Source: Streptomyces inusitatus
GTDB lineage: Bacteria > Actinomycetota > Actinomycetes > Streptomycetales > Streptomycetaceae
Reading direction: 5' to 3'
Length of the DNA stretch: 64,000 nt
Assembly (NCBI RefSeq): GCF_014651115.1
Contig: NZ_BMWG01000008.1
Coordinates: 1-64,000, forward strand
Position 1 is the stretch's first letter, and the number at the start of each line of letters is the position of its first letter. Under the pieces are notes generated by a model. The model did no database searches. It saw only the letters and a program-made list of their open reading frames with translations, and was not told the origin of the DNA. The position numbers and the translations under genes are program-made. Of this stretch, positions 28,175 through 37,156 are shown in pieces.

Positions 28175-28945
28175 ATGCGCAGCCCCGTCCTTCTCGTCGT
28201 CGCCCACGGCAGCCGCGATCCCCGCCACGCGGCGACCGTTCACGCCCTGGTGCGCCGGGTCGGCGCGCTGCGGCCCGGGCTGCGGGTGGAGACTGCGTTC
28301 CTGGACTTCAACGCGCCGTCGGTGCCGCAGGTGCTGGAACGGCTGGCGGCGAGCGGCGAGGCCGGGGACGTGATCGCGCTGCCGCTGCTGCTGACCCGGG
28401 CCTTCCACGCCAAGTCCGACATCCCCGGTGTGCTGCGGGAGGCCTCGGCCCGGCTGCCGGAGCTGCGGATCCGGCAGGCGGAGGTGCTCGGGCCCTCGCC
28501 GCTGCTGCTGGCGGCGGTCGAGCGGCGACTGCGGGAGGCGGGGCTGCGGCCCCGCGACCGCCGCTCGACGGGGCTGGTTCTGGCCGCGGCGGGCTCCACA
28601 GACCCGGAGGCGATCGCAGCGATCGCAGACATGGCGCGGGAGCTGAGGCGCACCGGTTGGTGCTCCGTGCGTCCTGCGTTCGCCTCCGCCTCACTTCCGC
28701 GCACCGAGGACTCGGTGCGCGCCCTGCGGGACGAGGGCTGCGCGCGGGTGGCGGTGGCGCCGTATGTCATCGCCCCCGGCCGGCTTCCGGACCGGATCGC
28801 CGAGGGGGCCCGGGAGGCGGATGTCCTGGCGGGGGTGCTGGGCCCTTCGCCCGAGCTGGCGCGGCTGCTGCTGCACCGCTACGACAGTGCGCCATCGGTT
28901 CTGACGGCCCCGGCGCGGACGCTGCGGTCGGCCGTCCCCGCCTGA
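28175..28945 (+). CDS. CbiX-type sirohydrochlorin chelatase
   Basis: 256-residue chelatase with duplicated CbiX-type halves. The first half begins LLVVAHGSRDPRHAATVHALV (metal-binding His in AHGSRD) and has LLLTRAFHAKSDIP with the second His; the second half repeats the fold (LVLAAAGSTDPEAIAAIADMA) with the His replaced, so only one active site is expected. It inserts Fe2+ (siroheme) or Co2+ into sirohydrochlorin. Its position after the sulfite reductase operon favours siroheme supply. Confidence 0.86.
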   Translation: MRSPVLLVVAHGSRDPRHAATVHALVRRVGALRPGLRVETAFLDFNAPSVPQVLERLAASGEAGDVIALPLLLTRAFHAKSDIPGVLREASARLPELRIRQAEVLGPSPLLLAAVERRLREAGLRPRDRRSTGLVLAAAGSTDPEAIAAIADMARELRRTGWCSVRPAFASASLPRTEDSVRALRDEGCARVAVAPYVIAPGRLPDRIAEGAREADVLAGVLGPSPELARLLLHRYDSAPSVLTAPARTLRSAVPA

Positions 28946-29059
28946 GGTTCCCGGGGGTGGCGACACGCACGCCGTCTCGGCCTGCCGGTGACAAGACCGT
29001 GGCTCTACCGTGACGGGTACGGAGCGCGTTCGGCGCACCATCGAGGCGAGGAGGCCGAC

Positions 29060-29251
29060 ATGTCGTTCCACTACCACAAGCGGATCACAGTGATCCCCAA
29101 GGTGCTGCATCTGAACATCAGCTCACGCGGCTGGTCCTGGACGCTCGGCAGCCGCCACGCCCACATCACCCGCGACCGGCACGGCCGCCGCACCACCGCG
29201 GTCCGGCTGCCCGGCGGCTTCAGCTGGCGCAGGCATTCGCACCGCCGCTGA
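29060..29251 (+). CDS. Small basic DUF4236-like protein
   Basis: 63-residue basic protein. YHKRITVIPKVLHLNISSRG followed by TTAVRLPGGFSWRR resembles the short DUF4236 repeat (beta-strand with LNLSKRG and a closing LPGG-W motif). Function unknown. SD GAGGAGG lies ~8 bp before ATG 29060. High in Arg and His. Confidence in coding is good, family assignment moderate. Confidence 0.7.
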   Translation: MSFHYHKRITVIPKVLHLNISSRGWSWTLGSRHAHITRDRHGRRTTAVRLPGGFSWRRHSHRR

Positions 29252-29260
29252 TCGGGGGTC

Positions 29261-29296
29261 GGTCTCCGTGCCCCGTGGGGGGAGGGCACGGAGACC
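29261..29296. terminator. Bidirectional hairpin terminator
   Basis: GGTCTCCGTGCCC (29261-29273) and GGGCACGGAGACC (29284-29296) are perfectly complementary over 13 bp around a 10-nt loop. It lies between the end of the small DUF4236-like gene and the end of the convergent subtilase gene, so it can terminate both. Confidence 0.8.
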
Positions 29297-29302
29297 GGGC
29301 TG

Positions 29303-29332
29303 CGGGACTACGGGACTACGGGACTACGGGAC
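29303..29332. repeat. CGGGACTA tandem repeat over the subtilase stop codon
   Basis: Three exact copies of CGGGACTA (29303-29310, 29311-29318, 29319-29326) plus a partial fourth. The third copy provides the TAG stop of the subtilase on the minus strand. Slippage here could change the 3' end only slightly. Confidence 0.7.
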
Positions 29333-30523
29333 CAGCTTGAGCAGCTTGTTGGGGGTGCCCGCGGTGGGGTTGACGACCTTGCCGGAGGTGGCTCCGCCGG
29401 TCAGGGCCTGGGCGATCTGGGCCGGGGTGGCGTTCGGGCGGGCCGCGAGATGGACCGCCGCCGCGCCGACGACATGCGGGGTGGCCATGGAGGTGCCGGA
29501 GATCGTCCTGGTGCCGGTGTCGCTGGTGTGCCAGGCGGAGGTGATGTCCGAGCCGGGGGCGTAGAGATCGACGGACCGGCCGAAGTTGGAGAACGACGAC
29601 TGCGCGTCGGTCCTGGTGGTGGAGGCCACCGTGATCGCCTCGGGGACGCGGGCGGGTGAGACCCGGCCGGCGTCGGAGGACTCGTTGCCCGCCGCGACGC
29701 CGAAGGTGACTCCGGAGGCGATCGCCCGGCGGACGGCCGCGTCGAGGGCGACGTCGGCGCCGCCGCCGAGGCTCATATTGGCGACCGAGGGGCCCTTGCG
29801 GTTCTTGGCGACCCAGTCGATGCCCGCGACGACCTGCTCGGTGGTGCCGGAGCCCCGGTTGTCGAGGACCCGGACGGCGACGATCTTCGCCTTCTTGGCG
29901 ACCCCGTGGCTCACTCCGGCGATGGTGCCCGCGACATGGGTGCCGTGGCCGTTGCCGTCCTGGGCGATGTTGTCGTTGTCGATCGCGTCGAAGCCGTGGC
30001 TCGCGCGGCCCTGGAAGTCCCGGTGGGTGACGCGGACCCCGGTGTCCAGCACATAGGCGGTCACCCCCGCGCCCGCGGTGTCGGGGTACTTGTACGCGCG
30101 GTCGCCCGCGGTGGCGGTCTGGTCGATCCGGTCCAGCCCCCAGGACGGCGGGTTGGTCTGGGTCGCGTTGATGGAGAAGGTCTTGTTCTGGACGACCTTG
30201 GAGACGGCGGGGTCGGCGGCGAGCCGCTTGGCCTCGGTCTCGGTGAGGCCGGTCGCGGAGAAGCCGTTGACGGAGGAGTCGTAGGCGCGGCGCAGCTTGC
30301 CGCCGTACTCCTGGGCCAGGTCGCGCTTGTCGGCCTTCTCGTCGAGCAGCACGATGTAGCTGCCGCTGACCGCGCCTTCGGCGTTCACGCCGTGGACGGT
30401 TCCCTCCGGGGGCGTCGCGGCCCCGGCGTTGGCGGCGGTGAGCGCGGTGCCGCCGACGAGCGCGGCGACGGCGGCTATGCCCGCGGTCAGCTTGACACGG
30501 CTCGGGCGTCGGTGAGTTGCCAT
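29324..30523 (-). CDS. Secreted S8 subtilisin-like serine protease
   Basis: 399-residue secreted protease. A signal peptide (~1-35, ending GGTALTAANAGAA) is followed by an I9 inhibitor prodomain (YIVLLDEKADKRDLAQEYGG) and the S8 catalytic domain with Asp in AYVLDTGVRVTH, His in GNGHGTHVAGT and Ser in SGTSMATPHVVG. All three catalytic residues are present. The ~267 bp upstream holds its promoter, an AT-richer stretch near 30640-30680, and a terminator for the next gene. Confidence 0.93.
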   Translation of the reverse strand: MATHRRPSRVKLTAGIAAVAALVGGTALTAANAGAATPPEGTVHGVNAEGAVSGSYIVLLDEKADKRDLAQEYGGKLRRAYDSSVNGFSATGLTETEAKRLAADPAVSKVVQNKTFSINATQTNPPSWGLDRIDQTATAGDRAYKYPDTAGAGVTAYVLDTGVRVTHRDFQGRASHGFDAIDNDNIAQDGNGHGTHVAGTIAGVSHGVAKKAKIVAVRVLDNRGSGTTEQVVAGIDWVAKNRKGPSVANMSLGGGADVALDAAVRRAIASGVTFGVAAGNESSDAGRVSPARVPEAITVASTTRTDAQSSFSNFGRSVDLYAPGSDITSAWHTSDTGTRTISGTSMATPHVVGAAAVHLAARPNATPAQIAQALTGGATSGKVVNPTAGTPNKLLKLVP

Positions 30524-30738
30524 GAGGTTGAGGGCTCCTCGTCAGGGGTGGGGGGATGGAGCCGCCGACCTGGAAGATCCTTCCGGCGGCTGGCTCGAAC
30601 CCTCACCCATTGACGCGCTCAGATCAAGTGACTCCCTGCGGCTGTGACTTTTGCAACAAGGTTATGTAATGAAAAGTCAGCCATGGCCGAACAGATCGGA
30701 CACCCGGCCCCTCAACGGCCCTGCCCCCGACACCGCTT

Positions 30739-30775
30739 CGCCCCGGACCGCCGGGTGAACGGCGGGTCCGGGGCG
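30739..30775 (-). terminator. Hairpin terminator after the glycosyltransferase
   Basis: CGCCCCGGACC (30739-30749) pairs with GGTCCGGGGCG (30765-30775); pairing continues inwards with GCC/GGC after a one-base bulge. It lies just beyond the stop of the minus-strand glycosyltransferase. Confidence 0.7.
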
Positions 30776-30790
30776 GGCGGAAGGGCTCAC

Positions 30791-31999
30791 TCAGGCGGTA
30801 CGCGGGGGGATTTCGGCCTCGATCAGATCGGCCGCGGCCCGGGTGCCGCCCTCCCCCGCCATCTGTTCGCGGATCTCGGCGAGCCGGCGCGCCACCTCGG
30901 GGTCGGAGGTCAGGGCGAGCACCGCCTCACGCAGCTCCTCGGCCGTGGCGGTCGCGGAGTCCAGCCGGCGCGCCACCCCGAGCCCGACGAGCATGTCCGC
31001 GTTGCCGAACTGGTCCACCGCCTGGGGGACGGCCACCATCGGGGTCCCGGTGGAGAGCCCCTCCTGGCTGCCGCCCGCGCCCGCGTGGGTGATGAAGGCG
31101 TCCGCCTCCCGCAGGATCGCCAGTTGGGGAACCCAGTGGCTGACCTCGACGGAGGCGGGGACGGGGCCCAGTTCCGCCTCGGACACATGACGGCCGATCT
31201 GGAGCACGGTGTGCCAGCCCGGCAGCTCGCCGAAGGCCTTGACGCACTCCCGGTAGAACGCGGGCTGCTTGGTGAACGACGAGCCCAGGGAGACCAGCAG
31301 CACCTTCTCGGCGCCCGCCGGGCGCTTCCACGCCCCCTGATCGCCCCGGTCGCCCTGGCACGCGCCGACGAAGGTGTGGACGGACTCGTCCACCCGGTCG
31401 GGGTTCGGCTGGAGCGCCTTGGGAATCAGCACGATCGACCGCCGGGGCCGGCTCACCAGCCGGTCCGGGTCCACGCCTTCGAGTCCGTTCTCCGCGAGCC
31501 ACGCCCGGAAGCGGGCGTAGTAGGCCTTGCCCCGCTCCGAGGCCTTCAGCTCCGCGTACATCGGCTCGGCGACTTCCTCCTCGTACCCCTCCCAGGCGAC
31601 CAGGTTGGGCGAGAGGGAGACGGCCGGGACCCCCCAGCGGTGGGCGAGCAGCAGTGCCGGGTAGGCGGTGATGTCATGGATGACGAGATCCGGCTCGTCG
31701 CCCTCGAACGCGGCGGCCAGCTGGGGCAGCACATGGATGCCGTCCCGCAGGAAGGGCTCGATGTTGTCGATCAGTTCGGTGCCCCAGGCCTCCGGGTCCT
31801 CCTCGGTGGGAAGCGTCGAGTCGTAGATGACGGGGGTCGCGCCGGTGGCCGCGATCCGCTCGGCGAAGGAGGCGGGGATCGCGTAGCTGACCCGGTGTCC
31901 GCGCGCGACCAGCTCGCGCACGACCTCCAGGCTGGGGTTCACATGCCCCGGGGCGGCGATGGAGAACATGGCGATGTGGGAGCGCGGTGCTGTGGTCAT
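30791..31999 (-). CDS. mgt: Macrolide-type GT1 glycosyltransferase (MGT/OleD family)
   Basis: 402-residue GT-B enzyme of the macrolide glycosyltransferase group. The N-terminal acceptor half has [19 protein letters not shown] with the catalytic His in PGHVNP; the donor half carries [21 protein letters not shown] followed by [12 protein letters not shown], almost the OleD/Mgt signature. These enzymes transfer glucose from UDP-glucose to the 2'-OH of macrolide amino sugars and inactivate the drug. No macrolide cluster is in the window, so it is a stand-alone detoxification gene. A perfect palindrome lies 20 bp before the start. Confidence 0.9.
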   Translation of the reverse strand: MTTAPRSHIAMFSIAAPGHVNPSLEVVRELVARGHRVSYAIPASFAERIAATGATPVIYDSTLPTEEDPEAWGTELIDNIEPFLRDGIHVLPQLAAAFEGDEPDLVIHDITAYPALLLAHRWGVPAVSLSPNLVAWEGYEEEVAEPMYAELKASERGKAYYARFRAWLAENGLEGVDPDRLVSRPRRSIVLIPKALQPNPDRVDESVHTFVGACQGDRGDQGAWKRPAGAEKVLLVSLGSSFTKQPAFYRECVKAFGELPGWHTVLQIGRHVSEAELGPVPASVEVSHWVPQLAILREADAFITHAGAGGSQEGLSTGTPMVAVPQAVDQFGNADMLVGLGVARRLDSATATAEELREAVLALTSDPEVARRLAEIREQMAGEGGTRAAADLIEAEIPPRTA

Positions 32000-32018
32000 G
32001 AGCGAGACTCTAGGCGAG

Positions 32019-32032
32019 ACGATACGTATCGT
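32019..32032. promoter_or_regulatory. Perfect 14-bp palindrome, likely operator of the glycosyltransferase
   Basis: ACGATACGTATCGT is a perfect palindrome centred 26 bp upstream of the glycosyltransferase start. Sequence and length resemble operators of TetR-family regulators, and the adjoining bases (GCAAGTTATTTTT) are AT-rich for this genome, as in a promoter. No regulator gene is adjacent, so the repressor would act from elsewhere. Confidence 0.65.
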
Positions 32033-32062
32033 GCAAGTTATTTTTGTGAGTGGCCGGCCCGG

Positions 32063-33400
32063 TCAGCGCTGATAGCGGGCGAGGACCAGATTCCCGTCCT
32101 TCACGAGTCTCTTCTCCAGCTCCTCCCGGTCGATCGCGCCGCTGTAGTACTCCTGGTAAGCGGGGGTCGCCACCTTGTCCTTCCACTCGGGGTACCCGCG
32201 CACCGACTGCGCGGGCGCGGGCTCAAGGCCCCGGGCGAGCGCCGTGCCGATGGCCCAGCCGTGCTCCGCCACCCGGAGGGAGGGGTCGGCGAGGGCCTTC
32301 TCACCGGTCGGGAGCATCCAGTCGCCCTTCGCGAGCCGCACCGTATTGGCGGGCCGGAGCAGGAAGTCGATGAAGGCGGCGGCCTCCTTCTTGTACGGGC
32401 TGTCCCGGGCGATCGACAGGGTCTGGGGGCTCACCCCCTGGACCGCTCCCCCGGGCCCGGCGGGCGCGGGCAGCACCATCCACTCGAAGCCCTCGGGGGC
32501 CTGGCTCACCACCTGCTGACGGTAGGAGAAACCGAGCGGGACCATCGCGTACTTGCCGCCGAAGAGACCGGGCAGCGCGTCCGAGCCGCCCGCGCCCAGG
32601 GTGCTGGGAGAGGCGGTGCGATCGGTGTTGACCTGGTCGTGGATGGTCCCGGGCACCACCGCGTCGCCCTCGGTGAAACGGATCGTCACCTTGCCGTCAC
32701 CGCCCCGGTGGAACAGTCGGCCGCCGGCCGAGAGCCCGAGGTTGAGGGTGGCGGAGACCGGTTCGCGCAGCGGCCAGGCGACCGCGTACCTCCCCTTGCC
32801 CATGGCGGCCGTCAGCACCTTGGCGACCTCGCGGAACTCCTCCCAGCTCCAGGGGTGCTCCGGGGTCGGCACCCGGACGCCCGAGGACTCGATGATCCCC
32901 TTCTCGGCGATCAGCACCCGGGGCTCCTGGAGGAAGGGGACTCCGTAGACGCCCTCGCCGAAGGTGACCGTCTCCCAGCTCCGCCGGGGGATGTCGGAGG
33001 TGAGCCGCTCGGAGAGCAGTCCGCGCAGATCGGCGAGGTGACCGCCGTGGGCGAAGTCGGCGAGATCGTCGGAGGCGTCATGGATGACGTCGGGGGCCTC
33101 GCCGCCCTCGAAGGAGGTCAGCAGCTGGTCGTGGACGCTGTCCCAGCTGCCCTGGACATACTCCACCCGAATGTCGGGATGGCTCGCGTTCCACTCCCGC
33201 ACCAGCTCCTTGTTGGCGTCGACGGACTCCTTCTGCCAGGCCAGCGACTGGAAGCGGAGGCGGATCCGGCCGTCGGAGCCGTCCGGGGCGGCTGCCGTGC
33301 AGCCGGTCAGCAGCAGGGCCAGCGCGGCGGCGACCGCCGCCGCCGTACGGGCGGGACGCGGGAACCGAGAAAGCGGGGTCGGGGCCGGGGCCGGGGTCAT
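32063..33400 (-). CDS. Sugar ABC transporter substrate-binding lipoprotein
   Basis: 445-residue family 1 solute-binding protein. Signal peptide with lipobox LLTGC (Cys ~34) and binding-protein core IRLRFQSLAWQKESVDANKELVREWNASHPDI, then FEGGEAPDVIHDAS typical of carbohydrate binding proteins. It is the last gene of an operon with two permeases; its ATG shares a base with the second permease stop (TGATG). Order permease-permease-binding protein is unusual. The sugar is unknown. Confidence 0.9.
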   Translation of the reverse strand: MTPAPAPTPLSRFPRPARTAAAVAAALALLLTGCTAAAPDGSDGRIRLRFQSLAWQKESVDANKELVREWNASHPDIRVEYVQGSWDSVHDQLLTSFEGGEAPDVIHDASDDLADFAHGGHLADLRGLLSERLTSDIPRRSWETVTFGEGVYGVPFLQEPRVLIAEKGIIESSGVRVPTPEHPWSWEEFREVAKVLTAAMGKGRYAVAWPLREPVSATLNLGLSAGGRLFHRGGDGKVTIRFTEGDAVVPGTIHDQVNTDRTASPSTLGAGGSDALPGLFGGKYAMVPLGFSYRQQVVSQAPEGFEWMVLPAPAGPGGAVQGVSPQTLSIARDSPYKKEAAAFIDFLLRPANTVRLAKGDWMLPTGEKALADPSLRVAEHGWAIGTALARGLEPAPAQSVRGYPEWKDKVATPAYQEYYSGAIDREELEKRLVKDGNLVLARYQR

Positions 33401-34245
33401 CAGGCCTTCACCGCCCCCTCCGCCATGCCGCCGGTGATCCGCTTCTGGATGACGGCGAAGATGACGAGCGAGGGAATCGTCGCCAGGAACGCGGCGGCGG
33501 CGAGCGGACCCAGATCGGCCACACCCTCCGCGCCGAGGAAGTGGGTGAGGACGACCGGCAAGGTCTGTTTCTCCGGGGTCTTGAGGAGGACGAGGGCGAA
33601 GAAGAACTCGTTCCACGCGGTGATGAAGGCGAAGAGCGCCGTGGCCGCCGCGCCCGGCGCGATCAGCGGGGCGACGACCGAGAACAGGACCCGCGCGCGG
33701 CCCGCGCCGTCGACGGCCGCGGCCTCCTCCAGTTCGCGCGGCACCGCCCGGACGAAACCGACGAGCATCCAGATCGCGAAGGGCAGCGCCCAGACGACGT
33801 ACACCATGATCAGCCCCGACAGGGTGTTGATCAGCCGCAGATTCCGCAGGATCAGAAAGAGCGGAATGATCACCAGAACGAAGGGGAACGCCTGGCTCAC
33901 CACCACCCAGCCGGTGGCCGCCGTGGAGAGCCGGGTGCGGTGGCGGGCCAGCGCGTAGGCGACCGGGGTGGCGATCACCACACAGATCAGCGCGGCGGAG
34001 ACGGCGACGAGCAGGCTGTTGGCCGCTGCCTGGAGCAGGGGCTGCTCCGCGAAGGCCTGGCGGAAGTTGGCGAAGGTCGGATCCCGGGGGATCCAGGAGG
34101 GATGGAGCGAGCCCAGCTCGCGGGCCGGTTTGACCGCGGTGGAGAGCAGCCAGACGAAGGGGAAGGCGAGGAAGACGAGATAGCCCAGCAGGGCCAGATA
34201 CTGTCCGGCCCGCCCGGCGCGAGCGGCCCGTCCGGCGCGGATCAC
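33400..34245 (-). CDS. Sugar ABC transporter permease, MalG type
   Basis: 281-residue CUT1 inner-membrane permease. About six TM helices are visible, and the coupling loop reads PRELEEAAAVDGAGRARVLFSVVAPL with the conserved EAA and G. GTG 34245 overlaps the first permease stop in a GTGA arrangement. No ATPase gene accompanies the set; Streptomyces CUT1 transporters commonly share the multitask ATPase MsiK encoded elsewhere. Confidence 0.9.
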   Translation of the reverse strand: MIRAGRAARAGRAGQYLALLGYLVFLAFPFVWLLSTAVKPARELGSLHPSWIPRDPTFANFRQAFAEQPLLQAAANSLLVAVSAALICVVIATPVAYALARHRTRLSTAATGWVVVSQAFPFVLVIIPLFLILRNLRLINTLSGLIMVYVVWALPFAIWMLVGFVRAVPRELEEAAAVDGAGRARVLFSVVAPLIAPGAAATALFAFITAWNEFFFALVLLKTPEKQTLPVVLTHFLGAEGVADLGPLAAAAFLATIPSLVIFAVIQKRITGGMAEGAVKA

Positions 34246-35240
34246 TGGTCGTCGCCTCCTCCGAGCCGCCCCACGAGATAGAGGGCGAGCAGCACCGAGA
34301 TGACCGCGACCATCACACAGCTCATGGCGGCGGCGTAGCCGAACTGTCCGTACCGGAAGGCCTCCTCGTACGCGAAGAGCATCGGCAGCCGGGTCCGGCC
34401 GCCGGGTCCGCCCGCGGTGAGGACGTACACCAGGGCGAACGCGTTGACGTTCCAGATGAAATTGAGCGCGGTGATCGCGAGGGCCACGGGGCGCAGGGCG
34501 GGCCAGGTGACCGTGCGGAATCTGCGCCAGGCTCCCGCGCCGTCGAGGGCGGCGGCCTCGTGGAGTTCGCGCCGGGTGTTCTGGAGGCCCGCCAGCAGGG
34601 CGACGGTGGTCTGGGGCATCCCGGCCCAGACTCCGACGACGATCACGGCGGGCAGCGCGGTGGCGAGCCCGGTCAGCCAGTCGCGCCCGTCGCCGAGGCC
34701 GAGGTCGCGGATGGTCTCGTTGAGGATTCCGGCGTCGGCGTTGTAGACCAGCCGCCACATGATGCCGACGACCACCTCGGGCATGGCCCAGGGGATGATC
34801 GCGAGGGCCCGGGCGAACCGGCGGAATCGCAGCTCCTGGTTGAGGAGGAGGGCGAGGCCGAGGGCGAGGAGGAATTGCGGGACGGTGACGCCGACGGCCC
34901 AGAGAAGGCCGATGCCGAAGGAGTCCCAGAAGAGGGTGTCGTGGAGGAGATCCCGGAAGTTGAGGGTCCCGATCCACTGGGTGGGGGTGGTGCGGCCGGC
35001 CTGGGAGTCGGTGAAGGCGAGCGAGATTCCGTAGAGCAGCGGGCCGACGCTGAGCACCAGGATCGGGATCAGGGCGGGGAGCACGAGGAACCAGGCCCCG
35101 TGGTCCAGGATCTTCCCCCGCGGCCGGCCGCCGGTGCGGCGCGGGCGCGCCGGGGGGCGCTCTCCGGGCTCCCCGGGGTCTCCGGGCTTTCGTGGCTCTC
35201 CGGGCTCTCTCGATGGGGGTGCCGTGCTCACGGATGTCAC
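34242..35240 (-). CDS. Sugar ABC transporter permease, MalF type
   Basis: 332-residue CUT1 permease. The first ~45 residues are a Pro/Gly/Glu-rich cytosolic tail with GEPRKP/GDPGEPGE repeats; six TM helices follow, starting AWFLVLPALIPILVLSVGPLLYG. The coupling loop is RRELHEAAALDGAGAWRRFRTVTWPAL. First gene of the operon; promoter expected in the 151-bp divergent gap before the phosphotransferase. Confidence 0.9.
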   Translation of the reverse strand: MTSVSTAPPSREPGEPRKPGDPGEPGERPPARPRRTGGRPRGKILDHGAWFLVLPALIPILVLSVGPLLYGISLAFTDSQAGRTTPTQWIGTLNFRDLLHDTLFWDSFGIGLLWAVGVTVPQFLLALGLALLLNQELRFRRFARALAIIPWAMPEVVVGIMWRLVYNADAGILNETIRDLGLGDGRDWLTGLATALPAVIVVGVWAGMPQTTVALLAGLQNTRRELHEAAALDGAGAWRRFRTVTWPALRPVALAITALNFIWNVNAFALVYVLTAGGPGGRTRLPMLFAYEEAFRYGQFGYAAAMSCVMVAVISVLLALYLVGRLGGGDDQ

Positions 35241-35391
35241 GTAATGGACTCCTTTGGGCAGCTTTCTCCCAGTCTGACCTGAGGGCGGCCCCCGTCATCG
35301 TGCTGACGGGCCGTGGGCTCGTCAAGGAGGCCTACGGGCGGATGCGAGACTTTGGCGGATTCGAACGGGTGAGAGCGGGAGAGGCACGGCG

Positions 35392-36243
35392 ATGGACGAG
35401 GCACGGGCGCGTGAGGTGCTGGAGGCGGCCGGAGTGTCCGCCGGGGCGGCGCTGCTGGCCCTGGGCGAGAACGCGGTGTTCGACGCGGGCGATGTGGTGG
35501 TGAAGGTCGGCCGCTCCGCCGAGCTGCTGGCGCGGGCCGAGCGCGAGGTGGCGATCGGGCTCTGGCTGGAAGAGGCGGGCGTCCCGGCGGTGCGGCCCGC
35601 GCGGGATGCGGCGAGGCTGGCCGACGGCCATCCGGTGACCTACTGGCACCGGCTGCCGGACGCGGTCCGGCCCGCCGGGCCGGGGGATCTGGCGGAGCTG
35701 CTGCGGCTGGTGCACGCGCTGCCCGCGCCGGGGTTCGAGCTGCCCCGGCGGGAGCTGCTGGGCGGGGTGGAGCGCTGGCTGCGGCTGGCGGGGGACGCGA
35801 TCGACCCGGCGGACGCGGAGTTTCTCCGGGCCCGCCGCGACGGTTTCGCCGACGCGGCGGCGGCGCTCACGCCCCGGCTGACGCCCGGGCCGATCCACGG
35901 GGACGCGCTGCCGCGCAATGTCCATGTGGGTCCGGCGGGTCCGGTGCTGGTGGATCTGGAGACCTTCTCCGCCGATCTGCGGGAGCACGATCTGGTGGTG
36001 ATGGCGCTCTCCCGCGACCGGTACGGGCTCGGGGCGGAGGCGTACGAGGAGTTCACCGAGGCCTATGGCTGGGACGTCCGGGAGTGGGCGGGGTGCGCGG
36101 TGCTGCGGGGGGCCAGGGAGACGGCGAGCTGTGCCTGGGTGGCGCAGCACGCGGTGTCGAACCCCCGGGCCCGCGAGGAGTTCTCCCGGCGGGTGCGCTC
36201 CCTGCGCGAGAACCGGCCCGAGGTCCGCTGGCACCCGTTCTGA
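35392..36243 (+). CDS. Aminoglycoside phosphotransferase (APH)-family kinase
   Basis: 283-residue small-molecule kinase of the APH fold. GENAVFDAGDVVVKVGR holds the ATP-binding Lys, and PIHGDALPRNVHVG (H-G-D-x4-N) plus VLVDLETFSADLREHDL give the catalytic loop and metal-binding Asp. Such enzymes range from antibiotic kinases to metabolic kinases; substrate unknown. Its end is followed by a hairpin shared with the convergent exonuclease. Confidence 0.85.
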   Translation: MDEARAREVLEAAGVSAGAALLALGENAVFDAGDVVVKVGRSAELLARAEREVAIGLWLEEAGVPAVRPARDAARLADGHPVTYWHRLPDAVRPAGPGDLAELLRLVHALPAPGFELPRRELLGGVERWLRLAGDAIDPADAEFLRARRDGFADAAAALTPRLTPGPIHGDALPRNVHVGPAGPVLVDLETFSADLREHDLVVMALSRDRYGLGAEAYEEFTEAYGWDVREWAGCAVLRGARETASCAWVAQHAVSNPRAREEFSRRVRSLRENRPEVRWHPF

Positions 36244-36294
36244 CCGGGACGACCAGGACGACCGGGCGGCCGGGGGCCTTCGGGGCGGCCCGGG

Positions 36295-36316
36295 GGCCGG
36301 GGCTCAGGCCCCGGCC
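36295..36316. terminator. Bidirectional hairpin over the exonuclease stop
   Basis: GGCCGGGG (36295-36302) pairs with CCCCGGCC (36309-36316) around CTCAGG, which contains the exonuclease stop codon. It lies between convergent genes and can terminate both. Confidence 0.6.
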
Positions 36317-37026
36317 GGCGCGGGGGTCTTCATCGGCCAGGAGGCGTCCACGACCGCTTCGGTGTCGCCCTTGCGGCGCAGGAAGGCCTGGAAGTCGACC
36401 GCCCACTGTGCGTACCACTGGATCTGACGGTCATGCAGCTCGGCGGGGGCCAGGGCCGCGACCGAGGGGTGGCGCTCGGCCACCGCGCGCGCCACGCGCA
36501 CCGCCGCCACCGCGTCCGAGGTCGCGTCGTGGGCGGCCTCCAGCGCGACGCCGTACTCCGCGCAGACCGCCTCCAGATTGCGCTTGCCCTTGCGGTAGCG
36601 GTCGACGGCCCGGTCGATCGTGTAGGGGTCGAGCACGGGGCCGATCGGGCGGCCTTCGAGCCGCTCGGAGAGCGAGGGGAGCCCGTGGCGGCGCAGCTCC
36701 GCCGTGAGCAGTGTCAGATCGAAGGCCGCGTTGTACGCGACGACCGGGACGCCGTTTCGCCAGTGGCCGGTCAGCTCCTCCGCTATCTCGTCGGCGACTT
36801 CGCGGGCGGGGCGGCCCTCGGCCGCCGCCCGCTCATTGCTGATGCCGTGGATCGCGGAGGCCTGCTCGGGGATGCGGATCCCCGGGTCGGCCAGCCAGAC
36901 GCGGCTGTCCGCGGGCTCTCCCGCCCGCACATGGACGACGGCGGCCGTGACGATCCGGGCCTCCTGCGGATCGGTGCCGGTCGTCTCCAGGTCGAAGCCG
37001 ACCAGCGGTTCCCCGTGCCAAGCCAT
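36304..37026 (-). CDS. DnaQ-like 3'-5' exonuclease
   Basis: 240-residue DEDDh exonuclease. Exo I is VGFDLETTGTDP, Exo II VPVVAYNAAFDLTLL, and Exo III AAHDATSDAVAAVRV with the catalytic His two positions before Asp. It resembles DNA polymerase III epsilon-type proofreading domains but has no polymerase partner region, so it probably acts in repair or nucleotide scavenging. ATG 37026 starts directly before the fold; a GTG further up would add 20 residues. Confidence 0.88.
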   Translation of the reverse strand: MAWHGEPLVGFDLETTGTDPQEARIVTAAVVHVRAGEPADSRVWLADPGIRIPEQASAIHGISNERAAAEGRPAREVADEIAEELTGHWRNGVPVVAYNAAFDLTLLTAELRRHGLPSLSERLEGRPIGPVLDPYTIDRAVDRYRKGKRNLEAVCAEYGVALEAAHDATSDAVAAVRVARAVAERHPSVAALAPAELHDRQIQWYAQWAVDFQAFLRRKGDTEAVVDASWPMKTPAPAGA

Positions 37027-37156
37027 CGTGCGGTCCTCCTCCACGGGGCCTTCCCCCGTCTCGGGTATCACCCTCCCACGGGCCACTGACAGCCCCGGCC
37101 CCGCGTCCCGCCGAAGACGCCCGCCAGCCCGGTCCGACGGCCCGTCGGGCCCGGTG

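Noticed and set aside
35150..35220. Tandem CTCCGGG/CCCCGGG-rich repeat as a regulatory array
   Set aside because: It encodes the Pro/Gly/Glu tail of the MalF-type permease.
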